A DNA stretch of 64,000 nt. It comes from Stenotrophobium rhamnosiphilum (lineage in GTDB: Bacteria; Pseudomonadota; Gammaproteobacteria; Nevskiales; Nevskiaceae). Under the pieces are notes generated by a model, which was not told where the DNA came from, searched no databases, and was given only the letters and a program-made list of their open reading frames with translations. The translations under genes and the position numbers were made by a program. Below are positions 1-11,284 of the stretch, one piece after another (position 1 is the stretch's first letter; each line of letters starts with the position of its first letter). Location of the stretch: the NCBI RefSeq assembly GCF_003052265.1, contig NZ_QANS01000008.1, positions 95,641-159,640 of the forward strand, read 5' to 3'.

Positions 1-99
1 CTTGTAAAAGCTACTAATACAAGCAAGCTCAAATGGATAAATGAGCTACCAGAGGGAAGGACCCCCGGCAGAAATGCCATTGGTGATTTGGGGAATGTG

Positions 100-1236
100 A
101 TGTCGATTCTCAAAGCCGCGACGCGTGCATCAGCGCGGATTCGGCAATTAGCAACGCTTGATATCAGTGGCCCGCAACTCGCGCCGCTGGTACTGCAAGA
201 GCTGCATGCGCTGCTGCCGTTTGAAGTGGGCATCTATAACCACACCGCAGCGGATGGCAGCTATCACTACTTTGTAGACGAGCAGAATGCGGATCAGGTT
301 TTAACGCCGATGAGCGTTGATCCCTATTTTTTTCAGCTCGAAAATGAAGTGGTGCGCCCAGAGAGTGAGTCTGTGCTTTGCGAATTCGGCCCCACGCCGA
401 TGACAGAAGCCTTGCGCATCTCACGCTCGGAATTTCTACAGCACCCTTACTACAACGAAGCATTGCGCCTCGCCGGTGGCGATGATGGCGTAAGAATGTT
501 GCCGCGCTCACGCGATGGCCAACCCGTTGGCCGAATCCTGATTGGCCGCGACTCGCGCAAGCATCACGATCAACTGATTTCACGCGCAGATTTGCAAGCA
601 ATGACACGCGTACAACATTGGATCTCGCACGCGCTACAACCGCGCGAACTTACACCAACGCTCGAATACGATACAAACGATGTCGCCCTGCTCGTCGTTG
701 GACACGATATGCGCTTGCAGCACTTATCTCCCAATGCAGAGCGCCTCGTATCGCTAGCCTTTGGTGGTCGATGGAGACGCCAAGGCAGCTTGCCTGAAGC
801 ACTTGTGCAAGTTCTGCGCGGCCTGCGCCAGCTGAACAAATCAGAACATCACGCTTGTCCGCCAGTGCTAGACAAAATCAGTCCCTGGGGACGTTTTAGT
901 TTCCGCGCGCATCTATTGGATGCGACGCCCGCAAATGTCTCCGAGCTCATTTCAAACAATTCACATATCAGTGCCTACGGCATCACCGTGACGCATGAAG
1001 TGCCGAAAGCATTGCGCTTGATTACCGCCGTGCAAAAAACCGACCTGCCGCAACGACAAGCCGAAGTTTGTTATTGGCTCGCGAGTGGTTACACGCATCA
1101 AGACATTGCAGACCGCAACGGCATCAGCATCAACACCGCGATTTATCACAGCCAACAGATCTACTCGCGATTTAACGTTAGCAATCGCAAAGAATTGGCT
1201 TTGCAGTTATTAACAACGAGTGCGACACAACATTAA
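100..1236 (+). CDS. LuxR-type transcriptional regulator, copy 1
   Basis: Protein of 378 residues with a C-terminal LuxR/FixJ-type helix-turn-helix at about residues 312-370 (LPQRQAEVCYWLASG, then DIADRNGISINTAIYH), which should bind DNA as a dimer. The N-terminal 300 residues match no sensor domain I can name. I chose the ATG at 100 because GGGGA sits seven bases upstream and because it gives the same length as the paralogue next door; an in-frame TTG at 88 is the alternative. The following gene is a clear tandem duplicate in the same orientation, 59 bp downstream. No LuxI-type synthase is nearby, so autoinducer sensing is not supported by context. Confidence 0.85.
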   Translation: MSILKAATRASARIRQLATLDISGPQLAPLVLQELHALLPFEVGIYNHTAADGSYHYFVDEQNADQVLTPMSVDPYFFQLENEVVRPESESVLCEFGPTPMTEALRISRSEFLQHPYYNEALRLAGGDDGVRMLPRSRDGQPVGRILIGRDSRKHHDQLISRADLQAMTRVQHWISHALQPRELTPTLEYDTNDVALLVVGHDMRLQHLSPNAERLVSLAFGGRWRRQGSLPEALVQVLRGLRQLNKSEHHACPPVLDKISPWGRFSFRAHLLDATPANVSELISNNSHISAYGITVTHEVPKALRLITAVQKTDLPQRQAEVCYWLASGYTHQDIADRNGISINTAIYHSQQIYSRFNVSNRKELALQLLTTSATQH

Positions 1237-1295
1237 ACTGCACCAGGCCCCACCCCTCTAACCGTTAACACCTCCGCTGGCTTTACGGAAGATCG

Positions 1296-2432
1296 ATGTC
1301 AAATTTCAGAGCAACTGCCCGCGCCTCTGCACGGTTGAAACAATTAGCAACACTAGACATCAGTGGCCCACAACTGGTGCCGCTTGTTATGAATGAGCTG
1401 CATGGGCTGTTCTCGTTCAACGTCGGCATTTACGACCACACGACAGCCGATGGTGACTATCACTTTTTTATCGATGAGCAGAATGCGGACAAGGTTCTGA
1501 CGCCGATGATCGCGCATCCTTATTTTCTGCAACTTGAGAATGAGGTGATGCGTTCGCGGCGCAATTCTGAGCTCTATGAATTTGGCCCGACTCCGATGAC
1601 GGAATCCATGCGGATTTCACGTTCGGAATATCTGCATCATGCATTCCACAACGAAGCGCTGCGCCCCGCTGGCGGCGACGATGGCGCTCGCTTGCTGCCA
1701 CGCTTACGTAACGGTCAACCACTGGGCCGATTGATTCTGGGACGCGACTCTCGCAAACATCACAACCAGCTCGTCAGCCGCGCCGAACTACAACCGATGG
1801 CGCGCGTGCAGCATTGGATCGCTCACGCACTGGAGCCACGCGCCCCGACAGCAACACTCGAATACGACAACAAGGAATGTGCGCTGCTCATTGTGGGTGG
1901 CGATATGCGTCTGCGTCATTTATCACCGAACGCTGAGCGGCTGATGACGCTCGCATTTGGTGAGTACTGGCGTCTGAAAGGCTCACTGCCAGAGGACCTG
2001 CTGCGAGTTCTGAGCTCAATACGCCAGATCAATCATCAGGATCATGCCGGGCAGCCGCCCGCTCTGGATAAAAATAGTCCTTGGGGGCGATTTAACTTCC
2101 GGGCGTACATTCTCGATGCAACGCCGGAAAATGTCGGAGAACAAATTTCTAACGGCAATCACGTCATTGCCTACGGCATCACCGTGACGCATGAAGTACC
2201 CGTTGCATTGCGTTTGATCGAAGCGGTGCATCACTCCCGACTGACGTCACGACAAACTGAAATTTGTTATTGGCTGGCGCGCGGAGCGCAGCATCGAGAA
2301 ATTGCCGATCGCTGCGGCATCAGTATCAACACCGCGATTTATCACAGCCGCCAGATTTACGCGCACTTCAACGCCAACAATCGTCAGGAACTGGCGACAC
2401 AATTATTGGCGAAGAACGCGACTCGCCATTAG
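1296..2432 (+). CDS. LuxR-type transcriptional regulator, copy 2
   Basis: Protein of 378 residues, collinear with the preceding gene and roughly two thirds identical to it by eye, including the C-terminal HTH (LTSRQTEICYWLARG, then EIADRCGISINTAIYH). The ATG is preceded by GGAAG at good spacing. The two genes probably arose by tandem duplication. The N-terminal sensor part has diverged more than the HTH, which suggests similar DNA targets but possibly different signals; this is inference. It ends two bases before the convergent acylphosphatase gene. Confidence 0.85.
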   Translation: MSNFRATARASARLKQLATLDISGPQLVPLVMNELHGLFSFNVGIYDHTTADGDYHFFIDEQNADKVLTPMIAHPYFLQLENEVMRSRRNSELYEFGPTPMTESMRISRSEYLHHAFHNEALRPAGGDDGARLLPRLRNGQPLGRLILGRDSRKHHNQLVSRAELQPMARVQHWIAHALEPRAPTATLEYDNKECALLIVGGDMRLRHLSPNAERLMTLAFGEYWRLKGSLPEDLLRVLSSIRQINHQDHAGQPPALDKNSPWGRFNFRAYILDATPENVGEQISNGNHVIAYGITVTHEVPVALRLIEAVHHSRLTSRQTEICYWLARGAQHREIADRCGISINTAIYHSRQIYAHFNANNRQELATQLLAKNATRH

Positions 2433-2434
2433 CT

Positions 2435-2713
2435 TCAGCGGCGCACTTCAAATCCAAGCGCGTCCGGCTGGGTGTCGTTGATGATCCACTGTATGCCATC
2501 GACTCGCGCTAACGTCGGGCCGTGGCGCATCCAGGCTTTCAAGGTTTCCAATGCAGGCCCGGGGCCGCTGACCAAGCCCTCGACGCGGCCATCCGGCAAA
2601 TTACGGACCCAGCCATTCAGTCCTAACTGGCGCGCCTGTTCTGCGGTGGACTGTCGGAAATAGACCCCTTGCACGCGGCCGGTGACGATAAAGCGGTAAC
2701 ATTCGTCTGTCAT
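2435..2713 (-). CDS. acyP: Acylphosphatase
   Basis: A 92-residue protein of the usual acylphosphatase size. It carries the phosphate-binding loop with catalytic Arg (GRVQGVYFRQS, residues 12-22) and the catalytic Asn in GWVRNLPDGRVE (about residues 34-45). The family hydrolyses carboxyl-phosphate bonds such as those in acyl phosphates and acts in the cytoplasm. It is a stand-alone gene, convergent with the LuxR pair and divergent from the unknown gene at 2743, with only 29 bp between the start codons. Confidence 0.93.
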   Translation of the reverse strand: MTDECYRFIVTGRVQGVYFRQSTAEQARQLGLNGWVRNLPDGRVEGLVSGPGPALETLKAWMRHGPTLARVDGIQWIINDTQPDALGFEVRR

Positions 2714-2742
2714 TTTTGTGAAAGCTGCTTTGGTCTTATCTC

Positions 2743-3432
2743 ATGGGCATTTTAAACCGCATCCGCAAAGGTCTTGAGGTCATTGGCGTTCGCTCGTCCG
2801 AAGACGACCTGCCGATGAAGGATCGCGAAGAACTCTCGTTTGCTGCCGAAGTACCGGTTGACGGTGCTAATGCGCCCCTGTGGCGCGTTAATGTGCAGCT
2901 GGTCACGGAGCCGCATGGCGATGGCGAACGCGTGCGTTTGCGTGCACATGTGCAAACCAATTTTGCTTCGCTGCGCCCGGCACTCACCGCGACGAGCGGC
3001 AAGAGCGACACAAAGGCGATTGGCAATGGTCGCAGCGGAAAATCGCTAAGCCTTACTCAACGCACCACCGCATTGGCGCAACGCGCGCTGGAAAATCCGG
3101 TGGTTAACTTCTTGGCGCAGCCGCTGCTCAAGCACGATTTCAATACCTGGATTGATTTGCAGGCCTCGACCGCTTCACTCGACGCTGGCGCTCACGCGCT
3201 GGTTCCGCAAAGCGAAAAGCTCACCGCAATGGGTATCCGCCCTGCACGCAGCAAAGATGGTGGGCCGGTTGCGGAGTCGTGGTCGGGTCAGTCACCCAAC
3301 GGCTCGGGCTTTGCACAGGTCTCGATTATTCAGATGGAAAAGAAACATCTGCCGGCACAGCTGGTGAAGATGTTGGGCGACAAGCCGTTTCAGATGGCTG
3401 GGGCGATTATTAATACCGTCGAAGAGAAATAG
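2743..3432 (+). CDS. Conserved hypothetical protein, 229 aa
   Basis: I do not recognise this protein. It has no signal peptide and no membrane segment. The first 80 residues look like alternating beta strands (LWRVNVQLVTEP, VRLRAHVQTNF), the middle is Ser/Thr-rich, and a second folded part follows from about residue 105 (NPVVNFLAQPLL to the C terminus). Codon use is like the neighbours, so it appears to be a genuine chromosomal gene. It is divergent from acyP across 29 bp, so the two promoters must overlap. Confidence 0.65.
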   Translation: MGILNRIRKGLEVIGVRSSEDDLPMKDREELSFAAEVPVDGANAPLWRVNVQLVTEPHGDGERVRLRAHVQTNFASLRPALTATSGKSDTKAIGNGRSGKSLSLTQRTTALAQRALENPVVNFLAQPLLKHDFNTWIDLQASTASLDAGAHALVPQSEKLTAMGIRPARSKDGGPVAESWSGQSPNGSGFAQVSIIQMEKKHLPAQLVKMLGDKPFQMAGAIINTVEEK

Positions 3433-3713
3433 TTGTTCGTAGGAGCGCCCGCTTCTGCGCTGCCTTTTAAAGCCAGCATCTCTGCACAAACACCTCCGCT
3501 CCTGCGCATCCATGCGCCCGCGAAGGTACCGTACATCCTGTACATAACTTAACCCTTATATAACGCGGCTTTGCACGCGCTTTACATTAATCTAGGCCCC
3601 TAAGTGCGGGCCTGCGTTCAGACGGCATCGATCTGAACAAAATCCTGTCATTCGTTTGATGCGCATCCAGCCAAAATCGGCGGCGCACTATTTACTGATT
3701 AGGATTTCCTCAG
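3433..3713. other. Intergenic region upstream of the efflux operon
   Basis: No gene seen. It starts with a TAGGAGCGCCCGC tract of the kind found in dispersed extragenic palindromes of pseudomonads and xanthomonads. It contains a small hairpin with 6-bp arms (AGGCCC 3594-3599 and GGGCCT 3608-3613) in the probable leader of the efflux operon. The AT-rich stretch at about 3540-3590 is the likeliest place for the promoter, but I cannot fix -35 and -10 boxes with confidence. Confidence 0.4.
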
Positions 3714-5006
3714 ATGAGCGCAGGACCGGACCAAGCCAACTCGTATCAGCGCGCCACTGGCGCCCCACGCAAACGCCGCAGCAAATGGTGGTGGCTGGTC
3801 GTTGTGGTGGTGATCGCCAGCATCGGCTGGATCATCTGGTCTGCCAAGCATCAGCCCGCACAAGCAGCCGGTGGCCGCAAAGCCGGCATGGCTGGCAAGG
3901 CGATGACCGTGAACGTCGCTGCCGCGCGCAGTGGCGATATCAATCTGTATCTCTTTGGACTCGGCACAGTCACGCCGCTGGCAACCGTTACGGTGAAGCC
4001 ACGTGTTGATGGCCAACTGATGCGCATCCTGTTCAACGAGGGACAGGAAGTGAAAGCAGGCGACCTGCTCGCAGAAATTGATCCACGCCCTTTCCAGGTT
4101 CAACTCTCACAAGCACAAGGCCAGCGCGCACGCGATCAAGCCCAGCTCGAAGCAGCGCGTCTTGATCTGGAGCGTTACAACACGCTCTACACGCAAGACT
4201 CCATCGCCAAGCAGCAAGTTGATCAGCAAGCGTCTTTGGTGAAGCAATACGAAGGCACGGTCAAAACAGACCAAGCCGCAGTCGACGATGCCAAATTGCA
4301 GTTGACGTATTCACGCGTCACCGCGCCAGTGAGCGGCCGCGTGGGTCTGCGTCAGGTTGATCCAGGCAATATCGTCAGCACTGGCGATGCCAATGGCATT
4401 GTTGTGATCACACAGCTCAAACCAATCAACGTTCAGTTCTCGCTGCCAGAAGACAATTTGCAAAGCGTGCTTGAGCAAATCCGTGCAGGCACCAAGTTGC
4501 CCGTCGACGCATACGATCGCGCGCAGACCACTTTGCTCGACAGTGGCTCGCTACTCACCATCGACAATCAAATTGATCCGACTACCGGCTCGGTCAAACT
4601 CAAATCTACCTTTGCGAACAAAGCGGAGAAGTTATTCCCGAATCAGTTTGTCAACGTGCGCATGCTGTTGACCACTAAGCGCGGCGTCACGCTGATTCCG
4701 AGTGCGGCGATTCAGCAAGGCGCAAGTGCGGTCGGCACTTATGTCTACGTGCTGCAACCCGATTCAACAGTGAGCGTGCGCAAAATCAAAGCTGGCACAG
4801 TTGAAGGTGACAACACCGAAGTAGTCAGTGGCCTGAAAGTTGGCGAGCAAGTGGTGATTGATGGCGTCGACAAATTGCGTGAAGGCGCAAAGGTCGCGCT
4901 GCCCAATGCCAAGCCTGCTGATGGCGCGCCAGCGACCGACGGCAAAAAGAAGAAGCGCGAAGGCGGCGGTGACAAGCCACGCCACAAACGTCCTGCTGCT
5001 GAATGA
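3714..5006 (+). CDS. mdtA: RND efflux periplasmic adaptor (MdtA-like)
   Basis: A 430-residue membrane-fusion protein that would link the inner-membrane RND pump to the outer-membrane channel. It has a single N-terminal membrane anchor at about residues 24-42 (Trp/Val/Ile-rich), then a lipoyl-like half motif ([20 protein letters not shown]), an alpha-helical hairpin (about 125-200), the second lipoyl half ([18 protein letters not shown]) and beta-barrel and membrane-proximal domains. The C terminus is a Lys/Arg-rich tail. The ATG follows AGGA. It is the first gene of a four-gene operon with two RND pumps and an outer-membrane factor, the MdtABC arrangement. Confidence 0.92.
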   Translation: MSAGPDQANSYQRATGAPRKRRSKWWWLVVVVVIASIGWIIWSAKHQPAQAAGGRKAGMAGKAMTVNVAAARSGDINLYLFGLGTVTPLATVTVKPRVDGQLMRILFNEGQEVKAGDLLAEIDPRPFQVQLSQAQGQRARDQAQLEAARLDLERYNTLYTQDSIAKQQVDQQASLVKQYEGTVKTDQAAVDDAKLQLTYSRVTAPVSGRVGLRQVDPGNIVSTGDANGIVVITQLKPINVQFSLPEDNLQSVLEQIRAGTKLPVDAYDRAQTTLLDSGSLLTIDNQIDPTTGSVKLKSTFANKAEKLFPNQFVNVRMLLTTKRGVTLIPSAAIQQGASAVGTYVYVLQPDSTVSVRKIKAGTVEGDNTEVVSGLKVGEQVVIDGVDKLREGAKVALPNAKPADGAPATDGKKKKREGGGDKPRHKRPAAE

Positions 5007-5052
5007 TGGCCGCGCCTTTCGCGCTCGCCCTCATCCATAGCCGACTCTGATC

Positions 5053-8000
5053 ATGAATCCTTCACGCCCCTTCATCCTTCGTCCCGTCGCCACGACGCTG
5101 ATGATGGCTGCCATTCTGATTGCGGGCGCGCTCGCATATCGATTGCTGCCGCTTTCTGCATTGCCAGAAGTGGATTACCCAACGATACAAGTTGTAACGC
5201 TTTACCCCGGCGCCAGCCCAGAAGTGATGACCTCATCCGTCACCGCGCCATTGGAGCGTCAGCTTGGACAGATGCCAGGCCTCAATCAAATGTCGTCGAC
5301 CAGCTCCGCTGGCGCGTCGGTCATCACGCTGCAGTTCAATCTGGAATTGAGCCTCGATATTGCTGAGCAAGAAGTGCAGGCAGCGATGAATGCTGCAGGC
5401 AATTTGCTACCGGCCGATCTGCCCGCGCCGCCGATTTACAGCAAGGTGAATCCCGCAGACACGGCGATTCTGACGCTGGGCCTCACCTCTAAAACCTTGC
5501 CACTCACCGACGTCGAAGATATTGCCGACACCCGCCTCGCACAAAAAATCTCGCAGCTCAGTGGCGTCGGTCTTGTCACCATCAGCGGCGGCCAACGCCC
5601 TGCCGTGCGCGTGCAAGCCAATGCCAAAGCATTAGCCTCTTATGGTCTCAACATCGATGACCTGCGCACTTCGATTGGTAACGCCAATGTGAATGGCGCC
5701 AAGGGCAGCTTTGACGGCCCAACTCGCGCTTACACGATTGACGCTAACGATCAGCTCAAATCTCCAGAGGAATACAAGAACATCGTTGTCGCTTATCGCA
5801 ACGGCGCGCCGATTCATTTGTCGGATGTTGCAGACGTTATCTCCGCTGCCGAGAATATTCGTCTCGGCGCGTGGATGAATAAAACGCCTGCGGTGATTTT
5901 GAATATTCAGCGCCAACCCGGCGCCAATGTCATCGAAGTGGTTGATCGCATCAAAGCCTTGTTGCCCGGCTTGCGTGACAGCTTGCCGAGCTCGGTCGAT
6001 GTCAGCCTGATTTCGGATCGCACCACCACCATCCGCGCATCCGTGCATGACGTGCAGATTGAATTGCTGTTGGCCGTGGGCCTCGTCATCGCAGTGATCT
6101 TCGTATTCCTGCGCAGCGTTCCTGCCACCATTATTCCGAGCTTGTCGGTGCCGCTGTCGCTGGTCGGCACGTTTGCTGTGATGTATCTGGCGGGCTTCTC
6201 GCTGAACAACCTCACTTTGATGGCGCTGACCATCGCGACCGGTTTCGTCGTCGACGATGCCATCGTGATGATCGAAAACATTTCGCGTTACATCGAGAAA
6301 GGCGACACGCCGATGCAGGCTGCGCTCAAAGGCGCGGGCCAGATCGGATTCACGATTGTGTCCTTGACGGTGTCACTGATCGCCGTGCTGATTCCTCTGT
6401 TGTTCATGGGTGATGTGGTTGGCCGCTTGTTCCGCGAGTTTGCGATCACGCTCGCCGTGACCATTGTGATCTCCGCAGTTGTGTCGCTGACGCTGGTGCC
6501 GATGCTCTGCGCCAGACTGCTGCATCACACGCCAGAAGCACAGCAAGGTCGCTTCTATAAAAAAGCGGGCGCTGTGATCGACGGCATGATCGAGCACTAC
6601 AGCCGTTGGCTGACGTGGGTTCTGGATCGCCAGAGCGCAACGCTGTGGGTTGCTGTCGGCACCTTGGCACTCACCGCGCTGCTCTACATCGCAATCCCTA
6701 AAGGCTTCTTCCCGCTGCAAGACACTGGACAAATTCAGGCAATCACCGAAGCGCCACAATCCATCTCTTACGCGGCTATGGCGAAGCGTCAGCAAGCCTT
6801 GGCCGAAGTCATCCTTAAAGATCCGGATGTTGATGCACTGTCATCCTTCATCGGCGTTGATGGTGCCAACAGCACATTGAACAGCGGCCGCATGTTGATC
6901 AGCCTCAAGCCACATGATCAACGCGATGGCGCGCCTGAAGTGATGCGTCGCCTTCAGCAAGAAGCAGAATCTGTCGCGGGCATCTCTCTGTATCTGCAGC
7001 CCGTACAAGATCTCACCATCGAGAATCGCGTCAGCCGCACGCAGTATCAGTTCACGGTTGAAGATCCAAACCCTGACACGCTCGCGCTGTGGGTGCCGAA
7101 GTTGCTTGAACGTTTATCCGAGCTGCCGCAGCTGGCCGACGTTGCCAGTGACTTGCAACAAAACGGCCTCGCCGCATACATCAAGATTGATCGCGACGCC
7201 GCAGGCCGCCTCGGCATCACACCAGCCGCAGTCGATAGCGTGCTCTACAGCGCTTACGGCCAACGCTTGGTGTCGACCATCTTCACGCAAGCTAATCAGT
7301 ACCGCGTGGTGTTGGAAGCCGCAAAGGGCCAGCGTGAAGGTCCATTAGCGGTCAACGAACTCTACGTCGCTGCTTCTGACGGCCAGCAGATTCCGCTTAG
7401 CGCGATTACAACCATCACCGAACGCGCCGCACCGTTGGTGATCAATCACCTCAGCCAGTTCCCATCGACCACGGTGTCGTTCAATCTCGCACCGGGCGCT
7501 TCACTCGGCGATGCCGTTCAAGCGATTAAAGACGCTGAAGCTACGATGGAAATGCCCGTCAGTATGCAGACCAGCTTTCAGGGTGCGGCATTGGCGTTCC
7601 AAGCTTCGCTCAGCAATACGCTGCTGCTGATTCTTGCTGCGATTGTCACCATGTATATCGTGCTCGGCGTTTTGTACGAGAGCTTCATCCATCCGATCAC
7701 GATTCTGTCGACGCTGCCATCGGCGGGCGTTGGTGCATTGTTAGCGCTGATCATGTTTGGCAATGATCTGGGCATCGTCGCGATCATCGGCATTATTTTG
7801 CTCATTGGTATCGTCAAGAAAAACGCGATCATGATGATCGACTTCGCGCTCGATGCTGAACGCAACGAAGGTAAATCTGCACGCGATGCAATTTACCAAG
7901 CCTGCTTGCTGCGCTTCCGTCCGATCTTGATGACGACGCTGGCCGCGCTGCTCGGCGCATTGCCACTGATGCTCGGCACAGGCGTTGGTTCTGAACTGCG

Positions 8001-8163
8001 CCATCCGCTTGGCGTCAGCATCGTTGGTGGTTTGATTGTGAGTCAGGTGCTGACACTGTTCACCACGCCTGTGATCTATCTGGCTTTTGATCGACTAGCG
8101 AAGCGTTACGGAAGTAAGGCTTCGCCAGAAAACGAAGCCAGCCTTGGTGATTCGTCGCTGTGA
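5053..8163 (+). CDS. mdtB: RND efflux transporter, MdtB-like subunit
   Basis: A 1036-residue inner-membrane proton/drug antiporter of the HAE-1/RND family, normal length. The N terminus ([19 protein letters not shown]) is the first transmembrane helix. TM4 contains [13 protein letters not shown] with the two adjacent Asp residues of the proton relay, and [14 protein letters not shown] lies near TM10-11. The duplicated structure with two large periplasmic loops is evident. It overlaps the next pump gene by the GTGA arrangement at 8160-8163, consistent with a heteromultimeric B2C pump as known for MdtBC. The substrate cannot be read from sequence. Confidence 0.92.
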   Translation: MNPSRPFILRPVATTLMMAAILIAGALAYRLLPLSALPEVDYPTIQVVTLYPGASPEVMTSSVTAPLERQLGQMPGLNQMSSTSSAGASVITLQFNLELSLDIAEQEVQAAMNAAGNLLPADLPAPPIYSKVNPADTAILTLGLTSKTLPLTDVEDIADTRLAQKISQLSGVGLVTISGGQRPAVRVQANAKALASYGLNIDDLRTSIGNANVNGAKGSFDGPTRAYTIDANDQLKSPEEYKNIVVAYRNGAPIHLSDVADVISAAENIRLGAWMNKTPAVILNIQRQPGANVIEVVDRIKALLPGLRDSLPSSVDVSLISDRTTTIRASVHDVQIELLLAVGLVIAVIFVFLRSVPATIIPSLSVPLSLVGTFAVMYLAGFSLNNLTLMALTIATGFVVDDAIVMIENISRYIEKGDTPMQAALKGAGQIGFTIVSLTVSLIAVLIPLLFMGDVVGRLFREFAITLAVTIVISAVVSLTLVPMLCARLLHHTPEAQQGRFYKKAGAVIDGMIEHYSRWLTWVLDRQSATLWVAVGTLALTALLYIAIPKGFFPLQDTGQIQAITEAPQSISYAAMAKRQQALAEVILKDPDVDALSSFIGVDGANSTLNSGRMLISLKPHDQRDGAPEVMRRLQQEAESVAGISLYLQPVQDLTIENRVSRTQYQFTVEDPNPDTLALWVPKLLERLSELPQLADVASDLQQNGLAAYIKIDRDAAGRLGITPAAVDSVLYSAYGQRLVSTIFTQANQYRVVLEAAKGQREGPLAVNELYVAASDGQQIPLSAITTITERAAPLVINHLSQFPSTTVSFNLAPGASLGDAVQAIKDAEATMEMPVSMQTSFQGAALAFQASLSNTLLLILAAIVTMYIVLGVLYESFIHPITILSTLPSAGVGALLALIMFGNDLGIVAIIGIILLIGIVKKNAIMMIDFALDAERNEGKSARDAIYQACLLRFRPILMTTLAALLGALPLMLGTGVGSELRHPLGVSIVGGLIVSQVLTLFTTPVIYLAFDRLAKRYGSKASPENEASLGDSSL

Positions 8164-11100
8164 GTATTTCTGCGCCCTTCATCAAGCGCCCAGTAGCAAC
8201 CACGCTACTGACAGCAGCGATTGCTTTGGCGGGCGCGCTCGCGTTCCGCTTGCTGCCAGTAGCGCCATTGCCGCAGGTAGATTTTCCAACGATCTCAGTT
8301 CAAGCCTCATTTCCGGGCGCGAGTCCGGAGACGATGGCCAGCAGCGTCGCGACGCCGCTAGAGCGTCAACTCGGACGCATTGCTGGCGTCAGCGAAATGA
8401 CTTCGTCGAGTTCACAGAACTCGACGCGCATTACGCTGCAGTTTGAGCTCGACCGCGATATCGATGGCGCAGCGCGTGATGTGCAAGCGGCGATTAATGC
8501 GGCGCAAAGCCAATTGCCTACCGGCATGCCGAATCGCCCGACGTATCGCAAGGTGAATCCTGCGGACGCGCCGGTGATGATCCTGACGCTGACTTCCAGC
8601 ACATTTAGTCAGGGCCAAATTTACGACGCGGCTTCCACCATCCTCGCGCAAAAGCTTTCGCAGGTATCAGGTATTGGTCAGGTTCAAGTCGGCGGCAGTT
8701 CTTTGCCAGCCGTACGTGTTGAACTGAATCCGACCTCGCTCAATAAATACGGCATTGGCCTTGATCAAGTTCGCAGTGCGATCTCCACCACCAATGCCAA
8801 TCGCCCCAAAGGTTCGGTTGAAGAAGGCGATCGTCACTGGCAGCTTTACACCAATGAACAGTCACGCCAAGCCAGCGACTATCGCTCACTGATCATCCGC
8901 TATCAGAACGGCAGCGCCGTTCGTGTATCGGATGTCGCAGAAGTCACCGACTCGGTTGAAGACCTGCGCAACCAGGGCTTCGCGAATGGAGCGCCATCCG
9001 TTCTCGTCATTCTTTCTCGCCAACCCGGCGCCAACATTATTGAAACCGTTGAGAACGTCAAAGCGCTGTTACCCGCGCTGCGCGCTTCAATTCCCGGTGG
9101 CATCAGCCTGAATGTGGCGATGGAGCGCACTGCGACGATTAAGGCATCGCTGCACGATGTTGAACGCACTTTGGCGATTTCAGTCGGGCTCGTGATTCTG
9201 GTGGTGTTTGTATTTTTGCGGAACGTACGCGCCACACTCATTCCTGCCGTCGCGGTGCCAGTGTCTTTGATCGGCACTTTCTCCGTGATGTATCTCTGCG
9301 GCTACAGCCTCGATAACTTGTCGCTGATGGCACTCACCGTCGCTACGGGTTTTGTCGTCGACGATGCGATTGTGGTTTTGGAAAACACTTCGCGGCATAT
9401 GGAAGCGGGCATGTCGCGCATGGAAGCCGCGCTGCTCGGCGCCAAAGAAGTCGGCTTTACCGTACTGTCGATGAGCTTGTCGCTGGTTGCCGTCTTCATC
9501 CCAATCTTGTTGATGGGCGGCATTGTCGGTCGCTTGTTCCGTGAATTCGCGGTGGTCTTGTCTATCGCCATTGGCATTTCATTAATCGTTGCGCTGACCA
9601 CTACGCCGATGCTGTGCTCGCGTTGGCTACAGTCACCGAAGGAATATGAGCACGGTCGTTTCTACCGCGCCAGCGAGCGCGTGTTCGTTTCGATGCTGTC
9701 TTTCTACGAAGACACTCTGCGTTGGGCCTTGCGCCACGGGCGCTTCATGATGGTGCTGTTGCTCGCAACCGTCTGTCTCAACGTTTATCTCTACACACTC
9801 GTGCCCAAGGGATTTTTCCCGCAACAAGACACCGGCCGCATCATGGGCGGTATCCGTGGCGATCAAAGCATTTCGTTTCAAGCGATGCGCGGCAAGCTTT
9901 CCGAGTTCATCGGCATCATTCAGAAAGATCCGGCAGTCGCTGATGTCGTCGGCTTCACCGGCGGCGGTCAGCGCAATAGTGGCAATATTTTTATTTCGCT
10001 CAAACCACTGAGTGAACGCAAAGTCTCTGCTGATCAAGTGATTGCGAGACTACGACCGCAGTTCACCACCGTCGCCGGAGCCAGCGTGTTCCTGCAAGGC
10101 GCGCAAGACATTCGCGTCGGCGGCCGCATGGGAAATTCTCAGTACCAATACACGCTGCAAAGCGACAGCCTTGATGAACTTCGCACCTGGACACCCAAAC
10201 TCGCTGAAGCATTGCAGAATTCAACAATTGTCACTGACGTAGACAGCGACCAGCAGCAAGGCGGCCTCGAAACCATGCTGACGATTGATCGCCCCACCGC
10301 GACACGCTTGGGCATCAGCACGCGTGATATCAACAACGCGCTCAATGACGCTTTCGGCCAGCGCCAAGTCGCCACGATCTACAACGCGTTGAACCAATAT
10401 CACGTGGTGATGGAAGTCTCGCCACAGTATTTGCAGAGCCCGGAATCACTCAGAGGCGTTTATGTGAAAACCAGCGATGGCACGATGGCGCCGCTGATGT
10501 CCTTCGCGAGTTTCCAGCCCGCCAATGGTTCCCTGTCAGTCAATCACCAAGGCGAATTCGCGGCATCGACGCTGTCATTTAATCTGCCCGAAGGCGTGGC
10601 ACTGAGTGATGCGGTTGCTGAAATCAAGCACACGATGGATAACATTGGTGTACCGACACCAGTGCACGGTAGCTTCCAAGGCACCGCGAAAGCATTTCAA
10701 AAATCGCTTGAGAGCCAACCTTGGTTGATTCTCGCGGCCTTTATCGCGGTGTATATCGTGCTCGGCGTTTTATACGAGAGCTACATCCATCCGCTGACGA
10801 TTTTGTCGACGCTGCCTTCTGCTGGCGTTGGTGCGATTTTGGCTCTGCTCGCTTGCAAGAGTGAGTTCAACATCATCGCCATGATTGGCGTTATTTTGCT
10901 GATTGGTATCGTCAAGAAAAACGCGATCATGATGATCGACTTCGCACTCGATGCCGAACGCACGCGCAATTTGACGCCTGAGCAAGCAATCTTCGAAGCC
11001 TGCCTCAAGCGTTTCCGCCCGATCATGATGACGACGATGGCGGCGCTGCTGGGCGCACTGCCACTGGCACTCGGCACCGGCGTTGGTGCTGAACTGCGCA

Positions 11101-11273
11101 AGCCACTCGGCATCTCGATTGTTGGCGGCTTGATCTTTAGCCAAGTGCTGACGCTCTACACCACGCCCGTGGTTTACCTTTATCTCGACCGCTTCAGTAA
11201 CTGGTGCTCACGCACTTGGGCGCAGCGTCGTGGCAATCATTATTCAAACAGCGCGCAGGATGCAGCGCTGTAA
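8160..11273 (+). CDS. mdtC: RND efflux transporter, MdtC-like subunit
   Basis: A 1037-residue RND pump, paralogue of the preceding gene, with the same landmarks: [19 protein letters not shown] at the N terminus, [13 protein letters not shown] with the Asp-Asp pair in TM4, and [14 protein letters not shown] late in the protein. Translation starts at a GTG that overlaps the stop of mdtB (GTGA), indicating coupling. In MdtBC-type systems the two pumps assemble into one trimer with unequal roles. It is followed directly by the outer-membrane component gene. Confidence 0.92.
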   Translation: MSISAPFIKRPVATTLLTAAIALAGALAFRLLPVAPLPQVDFPTISVQASFPGASPETMASSVATPLERQLGRIAGVSEMTSSSSQNSTRITLQFELDRDIDGAARDVQAAINAAQSQLPTGMPNRPTYRKVNPADAPVMILTLTSSTFSQGQIYDAASTILAQKLSQVSGIGQVQVGGSSLPAVRVELNPTSLNKYGIGLDQVRSAISTTNANRPKGSVEEGDRHWQLYTNEQSRQASDYRSLIIRYQNGSAVRVSDVAEVTDSVEDLRNQGFANGAPSVLVILSRQPGANIIETVENVKALLPALRASIPGGISLNVAMERTATIKASLHDVERTLAISVGLVILVVFVFLRNVRATLIPAVAVPVSLIGTFSVMYLCGYSLDNLSLMALTVATGFVVDDAIVVLENTSRHMEAGMSRMEAALLGAKEVGFTVLSMSLSLVAVFIPILLMGGIVGRLFREFAVVLSIAIGISLIVALTTTPMLCSRWLQSPKEYEHGRFYRASERVFVSMLSFYEDTLRWALRHGRFMMVLLLATVCLNVYLYTLVPKGFFPQQDTGRIMGGIRGDQSISFQAMRGKLSEFIGIIQKDPAVADVVGFTGGGQRNSGNIFISLKPLSERKVSADQVIARLRPQFTTVAGASVFLQGAQDIRVGGRMGNSQYQYTLQSDSLDELRTWTPKLAEALQNSTIVTDVDSDQQQGGLETMLTIDRPTATRLGISTRDINNALNDAFGQRQVATIYNALNQYHVVMEVSPQYLQSPESLRGVYVKTSDGTMAPLMSFASFQPANGSLSVNHQGEFAASTLSFNLPEGVALSDAVAEIKHTMDNIGVPTPVHGSFQGTAKAFQKSLESQPWLILAAFIAVYIVLGVLYESYIHPLTILSTLPSAGVGAILALLACKSEFNIIAMIGVILLIGIVKKNAIMMIDFALDAERTRNLTPEQAIFEACLKRFRPIMMTTMAALLGALPLALGTGVGAELRKPLGISIVGGLIFSQVLTLYTTPVVYLYLDRFSNWCSRTWAQRRGNHYSNSAQDAAL

Positions 11274-11284
11274 TGCGAGGCCCC

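Noticed and set aside
100..2432. Quorum-sensing LuxR pair
   Set aside because: No autoinducer-binding signature residues could be recognised in the N-terminal domain and no LuxI gene is adjacent.
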